From: an uncultured Alphaproteobacteria bacterium | Lineage (GTDB): Bacteria > Pseudomonadota > Alphaproteobacteria > Rs-D84 | DNA: 64,000 bases | Direction of reading: 5' to 3' | Assembly: GCA_944390125.1 (NCBI GenBank) | Contig: CALXOX010000002.1 | Location: forward strand, 1 to 64,000 | In this document: positions 16,448 to 25,529 of the stretch, one piece after another | How positions within the stretch are numbered: position 1 is the first letter of the stretch | Layout: every line of letters starts with the position of its first letter | The notes under the pieces: generated by a model | The model's input: the letters and a program-made list of their open reading frames with translations, nothing else | Told to the model about the DNA's origin: nothing | The model's database searches: none | Made by a program: the position numbers and the translations under genes

Positions 16448-17883
16448 TATTCTTTACCCATCGCCTTTGATATGTTTTCAAATATTTGTTTTGGACTGTC
16501 CCAGATTTTCTTACCCAAATCTTTTGCCCAATTTCCAAAATCAAATTGCTCTTTACTGTTTGCTGTAATTATACCATCTACTTTCGGTTTAATCGCATAG
16601 AAGTACAGCAGGAATAACAAGAACATCATCAGCAAGAAATCCCATCCGTCTTTCATAAAGTCAAACGCACCAGGGTATTTGCTTTCGACTTGCGCTTTTT
16701 GTGCAGTAAAGCAGGATTTAAATTTATCGGCATCCATTTGTCCGTCTGCAGTTGCAACTTTTTCACAGGTTGAAAATACATTCATAACAGATAAAGTTTG
16801 CGCGTCTGGGTTTTCGACTTGTTGTCCCATCAACGGCGGCAGAACAGCGCTATAGCCATCACGTGGTCCAGGAAAATAAGCATCCGCAGCGTATGCCACA
16901 ATTGCACATGTAATCAGAACCTTTAATGTGATACCGACAACTTGTATAGCAGTTTTTACCAGCATATTTATCGCATTTTTTACAACGCCACCGGCCAAAG
17001 ACCATGTCTGTTCAAATGCGGCGGCTGCCAATAATAGTGGCAAGAATATGACAAGGAATACCAATTTGAAAACTACAGATAAAATTTGGAAGACTAAATC
17101 AAAGCCTATTACCAAGAACATTAAAACAAGGGTCAATCCTGCCAGCCAAGTAAATATGCCGCCGCCCATATCCAGCCAGGCATAATTCATCAAAGAAAAT
17201 CCACCTGCAGCACCCGCAAGCATTACGCTGTTGATGTTCCCCATAACGCACATAAAAGGTTGTAATATCGGGTTCAGTACTTCGTCTGTTTCATTGACTG
17301 TTGTCAACGCACCGCATTGTGCAGCGTCTGATACACCAGTCGCTGCCATTGATAATTCTGCACCCACATACAATACAGGCGTAATAGTTATATTGGCAAC
17401 GGTTTTAAGTGCGGCAGTACCACCCATACCCAGCACCCCCATCATTGCGCCAACAATTAAAATGCGAGCCCCCTGACGCCAGACTTTGTCAAACCAAGCC
17501 TGCAGTTCTAATTTTTTTTCTTTTGTATCTAATGTTGCGGCTTTTTTTGCTGCGTCAAACAAGTATTGGGCCGTATAAACAAACAAGAATATACCAAACC
17601 CAATGGCAAGCAAAATCCAAATATTATTGACCATCGCCGTCCAGAACATTTCTGCTGATTTACCTATAACGGAAAACAGTTCCTGAATATAACCGCATAA
17701 AAAGCAACCATTTGCTGATGCAATATCGCCATTTTCAACGCCTATTGCCCCCATAAAATTGTTCATACTGGTATAGGTTATTGCGGCCCCGCCAATAGAA
17801 GACGATAAATACCATATGCCGATACCCAAGGCAATCGCGCCCATAATGAATCTGATAGCAATCATAATCAGTTTAGCTTTCAT
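16447..17883 (-). CDS. VirB6/TrbL-like polytopic membrane protein, copy 3 of operon
   Basis: A 478-residue membrane protein. An N-terminal membrane segment is followed by GCFLCGYI, a C-x-x-C motif shared with two paralogs and placed just before the second hydrophobic helix. Later regions hold a helix rich in Lys and Glu, the paralog-conserved ITPVLYVGAEL segment, several further hydrophobic helices and a soluble domain of about 70 residues (EKVATADGQMDADKF) before the last helix. It overlaps its neighbours on both sides by one base. Its likely role is as a channel or scaffold component of a type IV secretion-like complex, inferred from the TrbL-like layout. Confidence 0.5.
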   Translation of the reverse strand: MKAKLIMIAIRFIMGAIALGIGIWYLSSSIGGAAITYTSMNNFMGAIGVENGDIASANGCFLCGYIQELFSVIGKSAEMFWTAMVNNIWILLAIGFGIFLFVYTAQYLFDAAKKAATLDTKEKKLELQAWFDKVWRQGARILIVGAMMGVLGMGGTAALKTVANITITPVLYVGAELSMAATGVSDAAQCGALTTVNETDEVLNPILQPFMCVMGNINSVMLAGAAGGFSLMNYAWLDMGGGIFTWLAGLTLVLMFLVIGFDLVFQILSVVFKLVFLVIFLPLLLAAAAFEQTWSLAGGVVKNAINMLVKTAIQVVGITLKVLITCAIVAYAADAYFPGPRDGYSAVLPPLMGQQVENPDAQTLSVMNVFSTCEKVATADGQMDADKFKSCFTAQKAQVESKYPGAFDFMKDGWDFLLMMFLLFLLYFYAIKPKVDGIITANSKEQFDFGNWAKDLGKKIWDSPKQIFENISKAMGKE

Positions 17884-19082
17884 TATTTACTTGCCTTGTC
17901 GCCTTCTTTTGTTTCACCGCCAGACAGAATGTTTTTACCTATGCTTTTTGCTGCATTGACGATATTTGTAGTCAACTTCATAGCATCGTCCGCAAGTTGT
18001 TCACTAAGTTTGTTTTCTGCGGATACACCGAAAGAATCAAGAACCATAGATGTTACTTGTGGTATTTGTGCGTATATGAAGTTTAACACATAAACCAAAA
18101 TTATGCAGCCACCAAGTGTCATTGCAGCTAAATTGTCTCCCGATAAATCGCCTTCAAAGACCTGACCTGTGGTAATTAGTTCCATAATTTCTGCGGCGCT
18201 TTGACCAGGTGCAGAAAAGAACTTTGCAATTATAACCATGATAACTGTATAGGTCAGTACAGCAGACGCCAGTGCAATTATTGAGTTTATAAGTTTTTTA
18301 AATTGACCTGTGCCAACATTTTTACCAAGTGAAGAAATCCATGCTGGGGCATTGCCGCCCTTGAAAGCAACCAAGATTAAAGACAACGGAAAGAAGAATG
18401 CAAAGAAAGTCATTGCAACGATTATATCTGCGAAATAGAAGCAGAATCTGATGAATAACTTAAAGAACCCATAAAACAAATACAGACCGATAAAGAATAA
18501 AATAATGTGCTTTATCAAAGAGCCTATGCCCAATAAGGCTTCTAATGAAAATGCTTTATCCATCACAGCAATTCCAAGTTTCATATAGGATTGGAATTGA
18601 GTGATAGTTGTTTTCATCAGCATGATTATTTTATCGCGCAGTTCTGGCCTGTAAAAACCATCGTCAGACATTTCTTCTGGTTGGTAGGTTACTTTTTCTG
18701 CGACAACGGAACTGTCTGTTTTCAACATACTCTGAGTATAAATCAAAGTTATGTCTGCCACAGGTTCAAAAGTTATGCGTGTTATAAATCTTGGCAGCAT
18801 TACGCCCATGCTTAAGAATATAAGTGCGACAATAGAATTTATGAAAACAGGTTTAATAGATTTCTGATAGAACGGGTCAGAAATATTGTCTTTCATATTT
18901 TTCCATACTGCGTTTACGACATAGAACGCAAAAAGTACGCAGAAAAGTATTGCGCAAAAGATAACGAATTGGTCGTATACCGCGGCAGCGGCATTGGATA
19001 CAATTTGAAATAGACGGTCAAACACCGGACAGCCCCAACACTGTACGGTATTATCAACCAAAGAGTTCATAAATCCGTTCAT
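17883..19082 (-). CDS. VirB6/TrbL-like polytopic membrane protein, copy 2 of operon
   Basis: A 399-residue membrane protein without a classical signal peptide. It starts with a short amphipathic stretch and then CWGCPVF at about residues 15-21, the clearest C-W-x-C motif of the group, placed before the first membrane helix. The segment LPRFITRITFEPVADITL aligns with LPRILTSVVIEPVFNVGL in the divergent gene 20450-21739, and FYRPELRDKI aligns with FSPKLRHNL there, so the two are true paralogs. It has six or more hydrophobic segments and a Lys/Glu-rich cytoplasmic tail. It overlaps the upstream gene by four bases (ATGA). Confidence 0.55.
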   Translation of the reverse strand: MNGFMNSLVDNTVQCWGCPVFDRLFQIVSNAAAAVYDQFVIFCAILFCVLFAFYVVNAVWKNMKDNISDPFYQKSIKPVFINSIVALIFLSMGVMLPRFITRITFEPVADITLIYTQSMLKTDSSVVAEKVTYQPEEMSDDGFYRPELRDKIIMLMKTTITQFQSYMKLGIAVMDKAFSLEALLGIGSLIKHIILFFIGLYLFYGFFKLFIRFCFYFADIIVAMTFFAFFFPLSLILVAFKGGNAPAWISSLGKNVGTGQFKKLINSIIALASAVLTYTVIMVIIAKFFSAPGQSAAEIMELITTGQVFEGDLSGDNLAAMTLGGCIILVYVLNFIYAQIPQVTSMVLDSFGVSAENKLSEQLADDAMKLTTNIVNAAKSIGKNILSGGETKEGDKASK

Positions 19083-20374
19083 TTCTTTTTAATCCATCCA
19101 ATTGCTGTACCAATCGCAGAGCCAACATTCTTGACTCTTCCTGCCAAAGTTTTCGTATCGCCCTTGACTTGATTGTATAGACTATCCATGCCTTTGCCGA
19201 CATAAGAATCCAACTGTTCGCGTGTTAAATTAAATATACGGAACATCAGATAGAACGTAAGGATAGAAGATAGCCACAGTATAGAGTGTTCACCAAATCC
19301 AAGTGCGCTGTTTGCGACAGTTGGGACGTTTGATGATGCTGTGCCACCTGCTGCAACAACAAATACAGAAGAACTCCATTGGAATAAAGATTTTATAATG
19401 GCGAGATTTACGCACAGTATGAATGCGCAGGCAATCATAGTAATTACGATTTTCTGTAGTGCTTTTGTAATACCACCAAATGCAGGCCATACGTCCAACC
19501 ACTTATCACTTGGTTTTACGACATAGGCGAGCACTTGGAATGGATACAATACTAACGCCATACCAAAATTAAAGATTGCTTGAATTATAAGTAACGCCAT
19601 AAATAGGTTGCTGGAAACGAACGTGAATACCAAGAATATGCCTGTGATAACATTCAAGAAATCTTCACCGCCGTGTGGGACAAGTGTTATCAAACCACGT
19701 AATCCGCGATTTATAAATTCAAAACCACGCTTGATAATCTGATTGTTTGCATGAGAAATGTCTGATACAGGTTGAACCAAGAATTCGCAACTTGCCTGCG
19801 TAATCCATCCTTGTTCTATGACAGATGGCGGGCATTCTATTTTAGGTGAATTGACGCCTGTCTCGTTTATTGTCTCAGTGATACTATGAGTATAAAGTGC
19901 ACCGAATTGTAAAAAAGGATTTATCAACCATTCTGTTAGGTATACTGGTTTTAATTGTAGCAGTACGGTTACGGCTATGATTGCACGAATGGCAGGTTTA
20001 AGTAAGTTAGTCGCGATTGTCATGCCGTCAACACCAGACGTCATTTCACCGCCACCAGAAAAACCGAAGAAAGACACCCAAGTTTTAGGAAAGTACATTT
20101 TCAGCAGGTATAGCGACATAGATACGGCTAAAAATCCCCACACGAAAATATAAACTATACCATCCCCTTTGCCGACAAAGAATTCGTATCCACCGGTCGC
20201 GATTGCCATCAAAGCATCAAGGATTGTCGGAATGATTGGTGCTAAATTCAATGCGTCAACGATTGCATATTGTGCGGCATGCGCTGAATTAGGTACCAAC
20301 GTCAAGCCCGCTAAAAGTATCACAGGCAGGGCGCGTGTCAGCACAGAACAAAGCATTTTTTTGAATAAAATCAT
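19079..20374 (-). CDS. VirB6/TrbL-like polytopic membrane protein, copy 1 of operon
   Basis: First gene of the four-gene operon, 431 residues. A cleavable signal peptide (residues 1-33, ending AHAA) precedes a polytopic body with about seven hydrophobic segments. LKPVYLTEWLINPFLQFGAL corresponds to the LPRF(I/L)T...EPV segment of the paralogs. The C-terminal tail is cytoplasmic, Lys- and Gly-rich (KGDTKTLAGRVKNVG). An AGAGAGA run directly before the ATG serves as ribosome binding site. An internal ATG seven codons in is possible. The gene is divergent from 20450-21739, with 75 bases between them that must hold both promoters. Confidence 0.5.
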   Translation of the reverse strand: MILFKKMLCSVLTRALPVILLAGLTLVPNSAHAAQYAIVDALNLAPIIPTILDALMAIATGGYEFFVGKGDGIVYIFVWGFLAVSMSLYLLKMYFPKTWVSFFGFSGGGEMTSGVDGMTIATNLLKPAIRAIIAVTVLLQLKPVYLTEWLINPFLQFGALYTHSITETINETGVNSPKIECPPSVIEQGWITQASCEFLVQPVSDISHANNQIIKRGFEFINRGLRGLITLVPHGGEDFLNVITGIFLVFTFVSSNLFMALLIIQAIFNFGMALVLYPFQVLAYVVKPSDKWLDVWPAFGGITKALQKIVITMIACAFILCVNLAIIKSLFQWSSSVFVVAAGGTASSNVPTVANSALGFGEHSILWLSSILTFYLMFRIFNLTREQLDSYVGKGMDSLYNQVKGDTKTLAGRVKNVGSAIGTAIGWIKKK

Positions 20375-20424
20375 TCTCTCTATATTATTTATCTTTTCAA
20401 TTATATCACATTTAGGGCAAAATA

Positions 20425-20433
20425 TGATATACT
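20425..20433 (+). promoter_or_regulatory. Extended -10 promoter of the divergent VirB6-like gene
   Basis: TGATATACT is an extended -10 element that ends 16 bases before the ATG at 20450. The predicted leader is about 9 bases long and lacks a Shine-Dalgarno site. Confidence 0.6.
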
Positions 20434-20449
20434 TAAAAACAATAAAACT

Positions 20450-21739
20450 ATGAATAAGTTAAAAAAGTTTTGGATAGTGTTTTTATCCTTCCTGCCGTTT
20501 TCGGCAGGTGCTGTTGCACCGTTTGTAGTTGGGTCAATTGCCGGTCTTGGTGTTGTTGCGGGTTTTTCCATATACAGAACTGCGGCGCCGGTAAATATGG
20601 CAGATGCTTTAAACTTTTTCAGCAGCTGTTGGTCTTGTCAGATGTTTTCAGACATTATGTCAACAATGTCTGGTTTGTTGCCAAGGGTATATAGTGCAAT
20701 TGGCTCTGTAATAGTCCCGTTTTCAGCGGGATTGATGGCAGTTTGGTTTGCTTGGAAATTGTTTTCTGGTTTTATAAATGCAAAGATTGAAGAACCTTGG
20801 TCTATTGTAAGTGATTTCAGTACTAAATTTGTAAAGCTGGCTTTTGTTGGTGCTTTGTTGGCAATACCCTTGCCAAGAATTTTGACAAGTGTTGTGATAG
20901 AACCTGTTTTTAATGTGGGTCTGTCTTTGAACAGGGTTGTTGCTGGAAATGATGAGTTTGCCAAATGTGTTGTCGCAACAGCGGTGGCAGATCCAACTGC
21001 AGCAAGTGTTCAATCTGCCGAAGCCGGTGCGTTTTCACCAAAACTACGCCATAATTTGACTTGTGAAATAGCGAACGTTCATCAGATGACGGGTTTGGGA
21101 ATGACTGTCGGTTGGACTATGTTGAATATGGCGTTTAATGAAGAATATATGCATCATATTTTATGGAATGTGCCTATTTTTCCGAATGTTCCGATTTTCT
21201 TTGCAGGATTACTGATATTAGTCTTGTTCTTCTCTGCGTTACTGCCTGTGCCGTTATATTTTTTAGAGGTTTTTATAAAGTTGTCTATGGATTTGGTAAT
21301 GTTGCCATTTATGTTGATGTCGTGGTTGTTTAAAGGCTGGAATATATTTCCTAACGGCAGCAGAAATATAAAGAAAATGATAGACGATGTGATAAAGGCG
21401 ACTGCCGGAATAGCGATGGTTGGTGTGTTTGTGACGTTTGCGGTAATGTTTTTGAACGCAGTATTCGGGCAATGGGAGGGGGCAGATAGATTGGCCTTGG
21501 CATTATCTCAGAACGATTCGACCATATTGATGGACGGTTTGATGATGCGAAATGATAGCATTATAACGATTCTTTTAATGGGAATTTTCATTGCGATGTT
21601 CATGACTATGATACCGGCGTTGGTAAAGACATTGTTTGCGAATGTAGAAATTCCTGAAAAATATTATGAAACGACAAAAAAGAACCTGAACATAGTATGG
21701 GAAAACCTGAAAAAATGGTATGCCTCATTAAAAAAATAA
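20450..21739 (+). CDS. VirB6/TrbL-like polytopic membrane protein, divergent fifth copy
   Basis: A 429-residue membrane protein with an N-terminal signal or anchor (LPFSAGAVA). CWSCQMF at about residue 62 matches the C-W-x-C motif of the operon members, followed by a hydrophobic helix, the shared LPRILTSVVIEPVFN segment, an extracytoplasmic loop with two cysteines, and four more hydrophobic segments. The tail is Lys-rich and predicted cytoplasmic. Pairwise motif agreement is strongest with 17883-19082. A divergently placed copy next to a four-gene operon suggests the five proteins act in one complex. No VirB4, VirB11 or VirD4 ATPase is visible nearby. Confidence 0.55.
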   Translation: MNKLKKFWIVFLSFLPFSAGAVAPFVVGSIAGLGVVAGFSIYRTAAPVNMADALNFFSSCWSCQMFSDIMSTMSGLLPRVYSAIGSVIVPFSAGLMAVWFAWKLFSGFINAKIEEPWSIVSDFSTKFVKLAFVGALLAIPLPRILTSVVIEPVFNVGLSLNRVVAGNDEFAKCVVATAVADPTAASVQSAEAGAFSPKLRHNLTCEIANVHQMTGLGMTVGWTMLNMAFNEEYMHHILWNVPIFPNVPIFFAGLLILVLFFSALLPVPLYFLEVFIKLSMDLVMLPFMLMSWLFKGWNIFPNGSRNIKKMIDDVIKATAGIAMVGVFVTFAVMFLNAVFGQWEGADRLALALSQNDSTILMDGLMMRNDSIITILLMGIFIAMFMTMIPALVKTLFANVEIPEKYYETTKKNLNIVWENLKKWYASLKK

Positions 21740-21790
21740 AAAATCAAGTGCTTTATTTAACATGGGTCCCTTTTTTGCATATGCCGAATC

Positions 21791-21799
21791 TGATATAAT
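21791..21799 (+). promoter_or_regulatory. Extended -10 promoter, leaderless
   Basis: TGATATAAT, a perfect extended -10, ends 8 bases before the ATG at 21808. Transcription should start within 1-3 bases of the start codon. Confidence 0.7.
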
Positions 21800-21807
21800 T
21801 CATATCA

Positions 21808-22326
21808 ATGAAGCAGTTTCCGATTCTTTATTGGCCACGCAAGACTAACGCCGACCCTGACTATCAGTTGGCGCGTAAGGTCATAAATAATTCAACTGGC
21901 GTAATGCCTGATATTATTACAGGTGATGCGGATTTGATGGAAATATTAGAAAAGAATCCGAATGCCACGGTATATTACCCTGTTTTTTGTGAGTCTACGG
22001 GTTGGTGGGGTGAATTGTTGGGCGGAACCGCAATTGTTACTGATAAACTGATAATTTCTCCGGAATGTCAGCTGATGGTCATAGAATCAGAACAAACGGC
22101 GTCCAAGGCGGCAAAAAGCGGAAAAAATCAACTGTTGGCGGCGGAAATATATCCAGCCAGCGGTTTTTTTAAGAAAATGAATTCTGGCATTGCGACGGTC
22201 GCGGATATGTTGGCAACGGATGCTGGCACGATTCTGGCGCTGTTTACTGGAAAAAGCCAATCACAGTTCATAAACGTACTGGAATCGACGGGGAATTCGT
22301 ATTTAGGGTGTATTGGTCGGTACTAG
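21808..22326 (+). CDS. Hypothetical protein, 172 aa
   Basis: Not recognised. It is soluble at the N-terminus, with a mixed alpha/beta pattern, two cysteines and a Trp-Trp pair (ESTGWWGELLGG). The region TVADMLATDAGTILALF near the C-terminus is amphipathic or weakly hydrophobic. There is no signal peptide. It starts 68 bases after the fifth VirB6-like gene but has its own leaderless promoter, so it is not obviously part of that transcription unit. Conserved position next to the cluster in related genomes would make a functional link likely; that cannot be judged here. Confidence 0.65.
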   Translation: MKQFPILYWPRKTNADPDYQLARKVINNSTGVMPDIITGDADLMEILEKNPNATVYYPVFCESTGWWGELLGGTAIVTDKLIISPECQLMVIESEQTASKAAKSGKNQLLAAEIYPASGFFKKMNSGIATVADMLATDAGTILALFTGKSQSQFINVLESTGNSYLGCIGRY

Positions 22327-22340
22327 AGTGCTAATATTGC

Positions 22341-22368
22341 TTGATTTCTTGAAAAATACTTGTATAAT
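22341..22368 (+). promoter_or_regulatory. Promoter of rpmE
   Basis: TTGATT (22341-22346) and TATAAT (22363-22368) with a 16-base spacer, giving a leader of about 30 bases that carries AAAAGGA. Confidence 0.65.
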
Positions 22369-22404
22369 TTTCGGGCTTATTGAAATAATAAAAAGGAAAA
22401 AACG

Positions 22405-22617
22405 ATGAAAAAAGGGATTCATCCAGAATATTATGCAAATAATGTTACCTTGACAGATGGCAGCGTTATTCAAATTTATTCTTCTGTAAAGAAGGACTTG
22501 GTTTTGTCTACAGATCATTTGAACCATTCTGCATGGACTGGTCAGCGTAATAACGCGGGCGACAAGGGTAAACGCGCTGCAGAATTTAAGAGCAAATTTG
22601 CTGGTTTCAAATTCTAA
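22405..22617 (+). CDS. rpmE: 50S ribosomal protein L31
   Basis: Protein bridging the ribosomal subunits. The 70 residues start MKKGIHPEYY and contain the L31 core (VTLTDG, S-T/S-V-K-K-D, HSAWTG, KSKFAGFKF). It is the zinc-free (C-minus) form: the usual four cysteines are absent. AAAAGGA precedes the ATG. The next gene begins 29 bases later with a strong ribosome binding site and is likely co-transcribed. Confidence 0.95.
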   Translation: MKKGIHPEYYANNVTLTDGSVIQIYSSVKKDLVLSTDHLNHSAWTGQRNNAGDKGKRAAEFKSKFAGFKF

Positions 22618-22646
22618 AGATATAAAATATTTAGGGGGGCGCTGCA

Positions 22647-23351
22647 ATGGAATTGCTGATTAAAGGTTCAACCGAATTAAACAAGATGTTTATGGCGTTG
22701 CAACGTACTGCATCTGGTTTGCGTCATGATTTTGGCGAGGTTGAAAATCTGCAGCAATCTTTACATGGTGCCCGTGATTTCGTAAAGAAAGCGTCCGCCA
22801 GAATAGAAGAAAGTATTCTTTCTGATTTGTTGTTAGTTCGTCCTTCGGCAGGTTTGTTGACGCCTAACGTTTCTCGTGATGGTGATGGACGCGATGAATT
22901 TGTATTGTCCTTATCTGGGGCGGCAAATTTTGTTCGTGCAAACCCACATTTCGCGATATCTTTGGCGTTGCGCTCAAATGATGAAACAAAAATAGCATTG
23001 GTTTATTCGCCAATTGATGAACGTCTGTATTATGCCGAAGCGGAACGTGGTGCGTACATCTTTTCTGCGTATCATTCTGCGCGTGTAAAGGTTTCTAATT
23101 TGTCAGAACCGGCGGATTTGACTGTCGCTTATAATGTTTCTGATGCGCGTCGTACAGTTGGTGATGTACGTCGTACTGGTTGTCCAGCATTGGATTTAGC
23201 TTGGGTGGCTGCCGGTAAGTTTGACGCGTTTGTGTCTGATCCATTGGATTTTGCAGAAATAGCTGCTGGTGAGTTATTAGTTCGTGAAGCAGGTGGTAAG
23301 ATAAGTATGGGTGCGGACTTAGTTGCAACAAACGGGAAAGTAGAATTATAA
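22647..23351 (+). CDS. Inositol monophosphatase (SuhB)-like protein with degenerate active site
   Basis: The 234 residues align with SuhB/IMPase in the core: NFVRANPHFAISLAL after the metal loop, RRTGCPALDLAWVAAGKFDAF, and DFAEIAAGELLVREAGG near the end. The catalytic metal loop, normally D-P-x-D-G-T, reads L-S-L-S-G-A at residues 87-92, so both aspartates and the threonine are gone, and the upstream Glu-Glu motif and the early D of D-x-V-T are not recognisable either. Only the final Asp (D201) remains. A standard Mg-dependent phosphatase activity is therefore unlikely. E. coli SuhB also acts as a Nus factor in rRNA antitermination independently of catalysis, so a structural role is one possible reading. 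A run of six G residues precedes the ATG. Confidence 0.8.
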   Translation: MELLIKGSTELNKMFMALQRTASGLRHDFGEVENLQQSLHGARDFVKKASARIEESILSDLLLVRPSAGLLTPNVSRDGDGRDEFVLSLSGAANFVRANPHFAISLALRSNDETKIALVYSPIDERLYYAEAERGAYIFSAYHSARVKVSNLSEPADLTVAYNVSDARRTVGDVRRTGCPALDLAWVAAGKFDAFVSDPLDFAEIAAGELLVREAGGKISMGADLVATNGKVEL

Positions 23352-23367
23352 AAATTTGCTATTTTAT

Positions 23368-23400
23368 TCCCCCGCACGTACGTTGCGGGGGATTTTTTAT
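23368..23400 (+). terminator. Terminator after the SuhB-like gene
   Basis: CCCCGCA-ACGT-rich loop-TGCGGGG hairpin followed by GATTTTTTAT. Confidence 0.85.
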
Positions 23401-23413
23401 AAAAACACAAAAC

Positions 23414-23442
23414 TTGCAAACAGGTAATAAATATCTTAAAAT
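23414..23442 (+). promoter_or_regulatory. Promoter of mrcA, predicted leaderless
   Basis: TTGCAA (23414-23419), 17-base spacer, TAAAAT (23437-23442), then only 9 bases to the ATG at 23452. No Shine-Dalgarno site is present. Confidence 0.6.
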
Positions 23443-23451
23443 TTAGTAGTT

Positions 23452-25500
23452 ATGAAATTCAAAAAAATCTTACGAATATTTCTGAATATTTTATTTTGGG
23501 GCTTTACGTTCGGTATAGCCGCATTGGCAGTATTGGTTTTTATTTACGGCAACGATTTGCCGGACTATAAAAAGTTGGCAACGTATGCGCCGCCGGTTGC
23601 AACTCGTCTATATGCATCGGATGGCAGTTTGTTGATAGAGTACGCTGAAGAGCGACGGGTTTTTATTGATTATGCTGATATGCCGCCTCAATTGGTAAAT
23701 GCCTTTGTCGCAGCAGAAGATCAGAATTTTTGGACTCATCCCGGCATTGATGTTCAGGGAATTACCCGTGCATTGGTCAATAATGGATTGCATATGTTGG
23801 GTTTTGATGCGCGTTTTTCTGGTGCGTCAACAATTACTCAACAGGTTGCAAAGAATTTCTTTTTAACGTCTGAACGTACAATTTCTCGTAAGATAAAAGA
23901 AGCAATATTGGCGTTGCGTTTAGAAAGAACTTTTTCCAAAGAGCATATTCTAACATTGTATTTGAATCAGATATATTTGGGTGCACGTGCATATGGTGTT
24001 GGTTCTGCTGCATTGATGTACTTTAATAAACCTGTATCTGATTTAACATTGGCCGAGTGCGCGTTTTTGGCTGCTTTACCAAAGGCGCCAAATAATCGTG
24101 ATAATGCAGTTGAACGCAGAAATTATGTTTTGCGTCGTATGGTAGAAGAGGGCTATATAACCCAGGCAGAAGCAGATGCCGCATCAGCAGAAGAATTGAA
24201 TATCAACAGTGGTTTTACAGCCCAGATGGAAAAAGATTTTCAATACTTTGCAGAAGATGTTCGTCGTCAATTGTTGGAAACGCTGGGACGTGAAACATTG
24301 TATAATGAGGGATTATACATAAAGACAACAATTGTTCCGGAATTGCAACATGCGGCAAGTGCTGCGTTGAATAAGGAATTGGATAATTATAATTCCATAC
24401 GTGGCGAAAATGAGCCAAAATTACAGGGTGCCATTATTGCAATGAATCCGCATACTGGGCGTATAGTTGCGATGTCAGGCGGTCGTTCTTTTAGCGAAAG
24501 TTCTTTTAATCGTGCGACTCAGGCAATGCGTCAGATAGGAAGTACGATAAAGCCTTTTGTATATTTGGCGGCATTGGAACGTGGTACATCACCAGAAGCA
24601 TTGATTTTGGATGCGCCTATTGTTGGTTGGCGTGAAGATAATACTCTGTGGAAGCCAGAAAATTATGATAAGAAGTTTTTGGGAGACATCCCTTTACGCT
24701 TTGCATTAGAAACATCAAGGAATGTTCCAGCGGTTCGCATGGTACAAAGCTTGGGTGTTGAAAATGCCATAGAGGCGGCACAACGTTTTGGCGTTTATCC
24801 GCAGGATTTAGACAATATGAATTTGTCTATGGCTTTGGGGTCTGGTGAAACGACTCTGCAACGTCTGGTTCAAGGATATTCCGCATTTGTAAATGGTGGA
24901 TATTTAATTGAGCCTAAATTGGTTGATTATATCGAAGACAGATATGGACGTGTTTTAAGTGGAAGTAAAACGGAAATGATAGAATGGCAGGAAGATTTGT
25001 TGCCGCCAGAAAAAATTTCTGACGCCGAGCCACTATCAGATCCGCAAAGTTTGTATCAAATGGTGTCAATATTGCAGGGCACTGTAGAGCGTGGTACAGG
25101 TAAACAGGCACGCGTCCCTGGACATACAATTGCTGGAAAAACTGGTACAACGAATGAAGTTAAAGACATATGGTTTGTTGGTTTTTCAAAGAATTTAATT
25201 GCTGGTGTGTATCTTGGTTTTGATATGCCGCAACCATTGGGCAGGGGTGCAGGAAGTCATATGGCAGCGCGCGTATTTGCAGACTTTATGAAGACCGCAT
25301 TAGCGAATGAAACAAATCAACCGTTTTCCGTGCCCGATGGATTGACGTTTGTTCGTGTAAACCGAATGAGTGGTGCAGCGGCATCTGCCGATCCAAACAG
25401 CACGATAATTACCGAGGCTTTTAAAGCAGGACAGAAACCTAATCCTGCGCCTCAAAAAGAAACGCAAGGTTCCGGGCCAGTAGTTGGTGGAATCTTTTAA
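23452..25500 (+). CDS. mrcA: Penicillin-binding protein 1A (glycosyltransferase/transpeptidase)
   Basis: Bifunctional class A PBP that polymerises lipid II and crosslinks peptides at the inner membrane. The 682 residues show one N-terminal membrane anchor (residues 8-32) and a GT51 domain with the catalytic Glu in AAEDQNFWTHPG (E89), GASTITQQVAKN and the ALPKAPN region. The transpeptidase domain carries the nucleophile Ser364 in STIK, the S-R-N motif and KTGT at Lys563. The C-terminus ends in a Pro/Gln-rich tail of about 40 residues. It is somewhat shorter than E. coli PBP1A. It opens the envelope block that continues through murG. Confidence 0.95.
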   Translation: MKFKKILRIFLNILFWGFTFGIAALAVLVFIYGNDLPDYKKLATYAPPVATRLYASDGSLLIEYAEERRVFIDYADMPPQLVNAFVAAEDQNFWTHPGIDVQGITRALVNNGLHMLGFDARFSGASTITQQVAKNFFLTSERTISRKIKEAILALRLERTFSKEHILTLYLNQIYLGARAYGVGSAALMYFNKPVSDLTLAECAFLAALPKAPNNRDNAVERRNYVLRRMVEEGYITQAEADAASAEELNINSGFTAQMEKDFQYFAEDVRRQLLETLGRETLYNEGLYIKTTIVPELQHAASAALNKELDNYNSIRGENEPKLQGAIIAMNPHTGRIVAMSGGRSFSESSFNRATQAMRQIGSTIKPFVYLAALERGTSPEALILDAPIVGWREDNTLWKPENYDKKFLGDIPLRFALETSRNVPAVRMVQSLGVENAIEAAQRFGVYPQDLDNMNLSMALGSGETTLQRLVQGYSAFVNGGYLIEPKLVDYIEDRYGRVLSGSKTEMIEWQEDLLPPEKISDAEPLSDPQSLYQMVSILQGTVERGTGKQARVPGHTIAGKTGTTNEVKDIWFVGFSKNLIAGVYLGFDMPQPLGRGAGSHMAARVFADFMKTALANETNQPFSVPDGLTFVRVNRMSGAAASADPNSTIITEAFKAGQKPNPAPQKETQGSGPVVGGIF

Positions 25501-25529
25501 AGATAAATAAAACAACTAGGGGGAGCAAA

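Noticed and set aside
15516-17630. Plus-strand frames of 73-145 codons antisense to the VirB6-like genes
   Set aside because: They follow the codon periodicity of the minus-strand genes and have no start signals.
15149-21739. A complete type IV secretion system
   Set aside because: Only VirB6-like proteins are present in the window; no ATPase, pilin or core-complex gene is visible.
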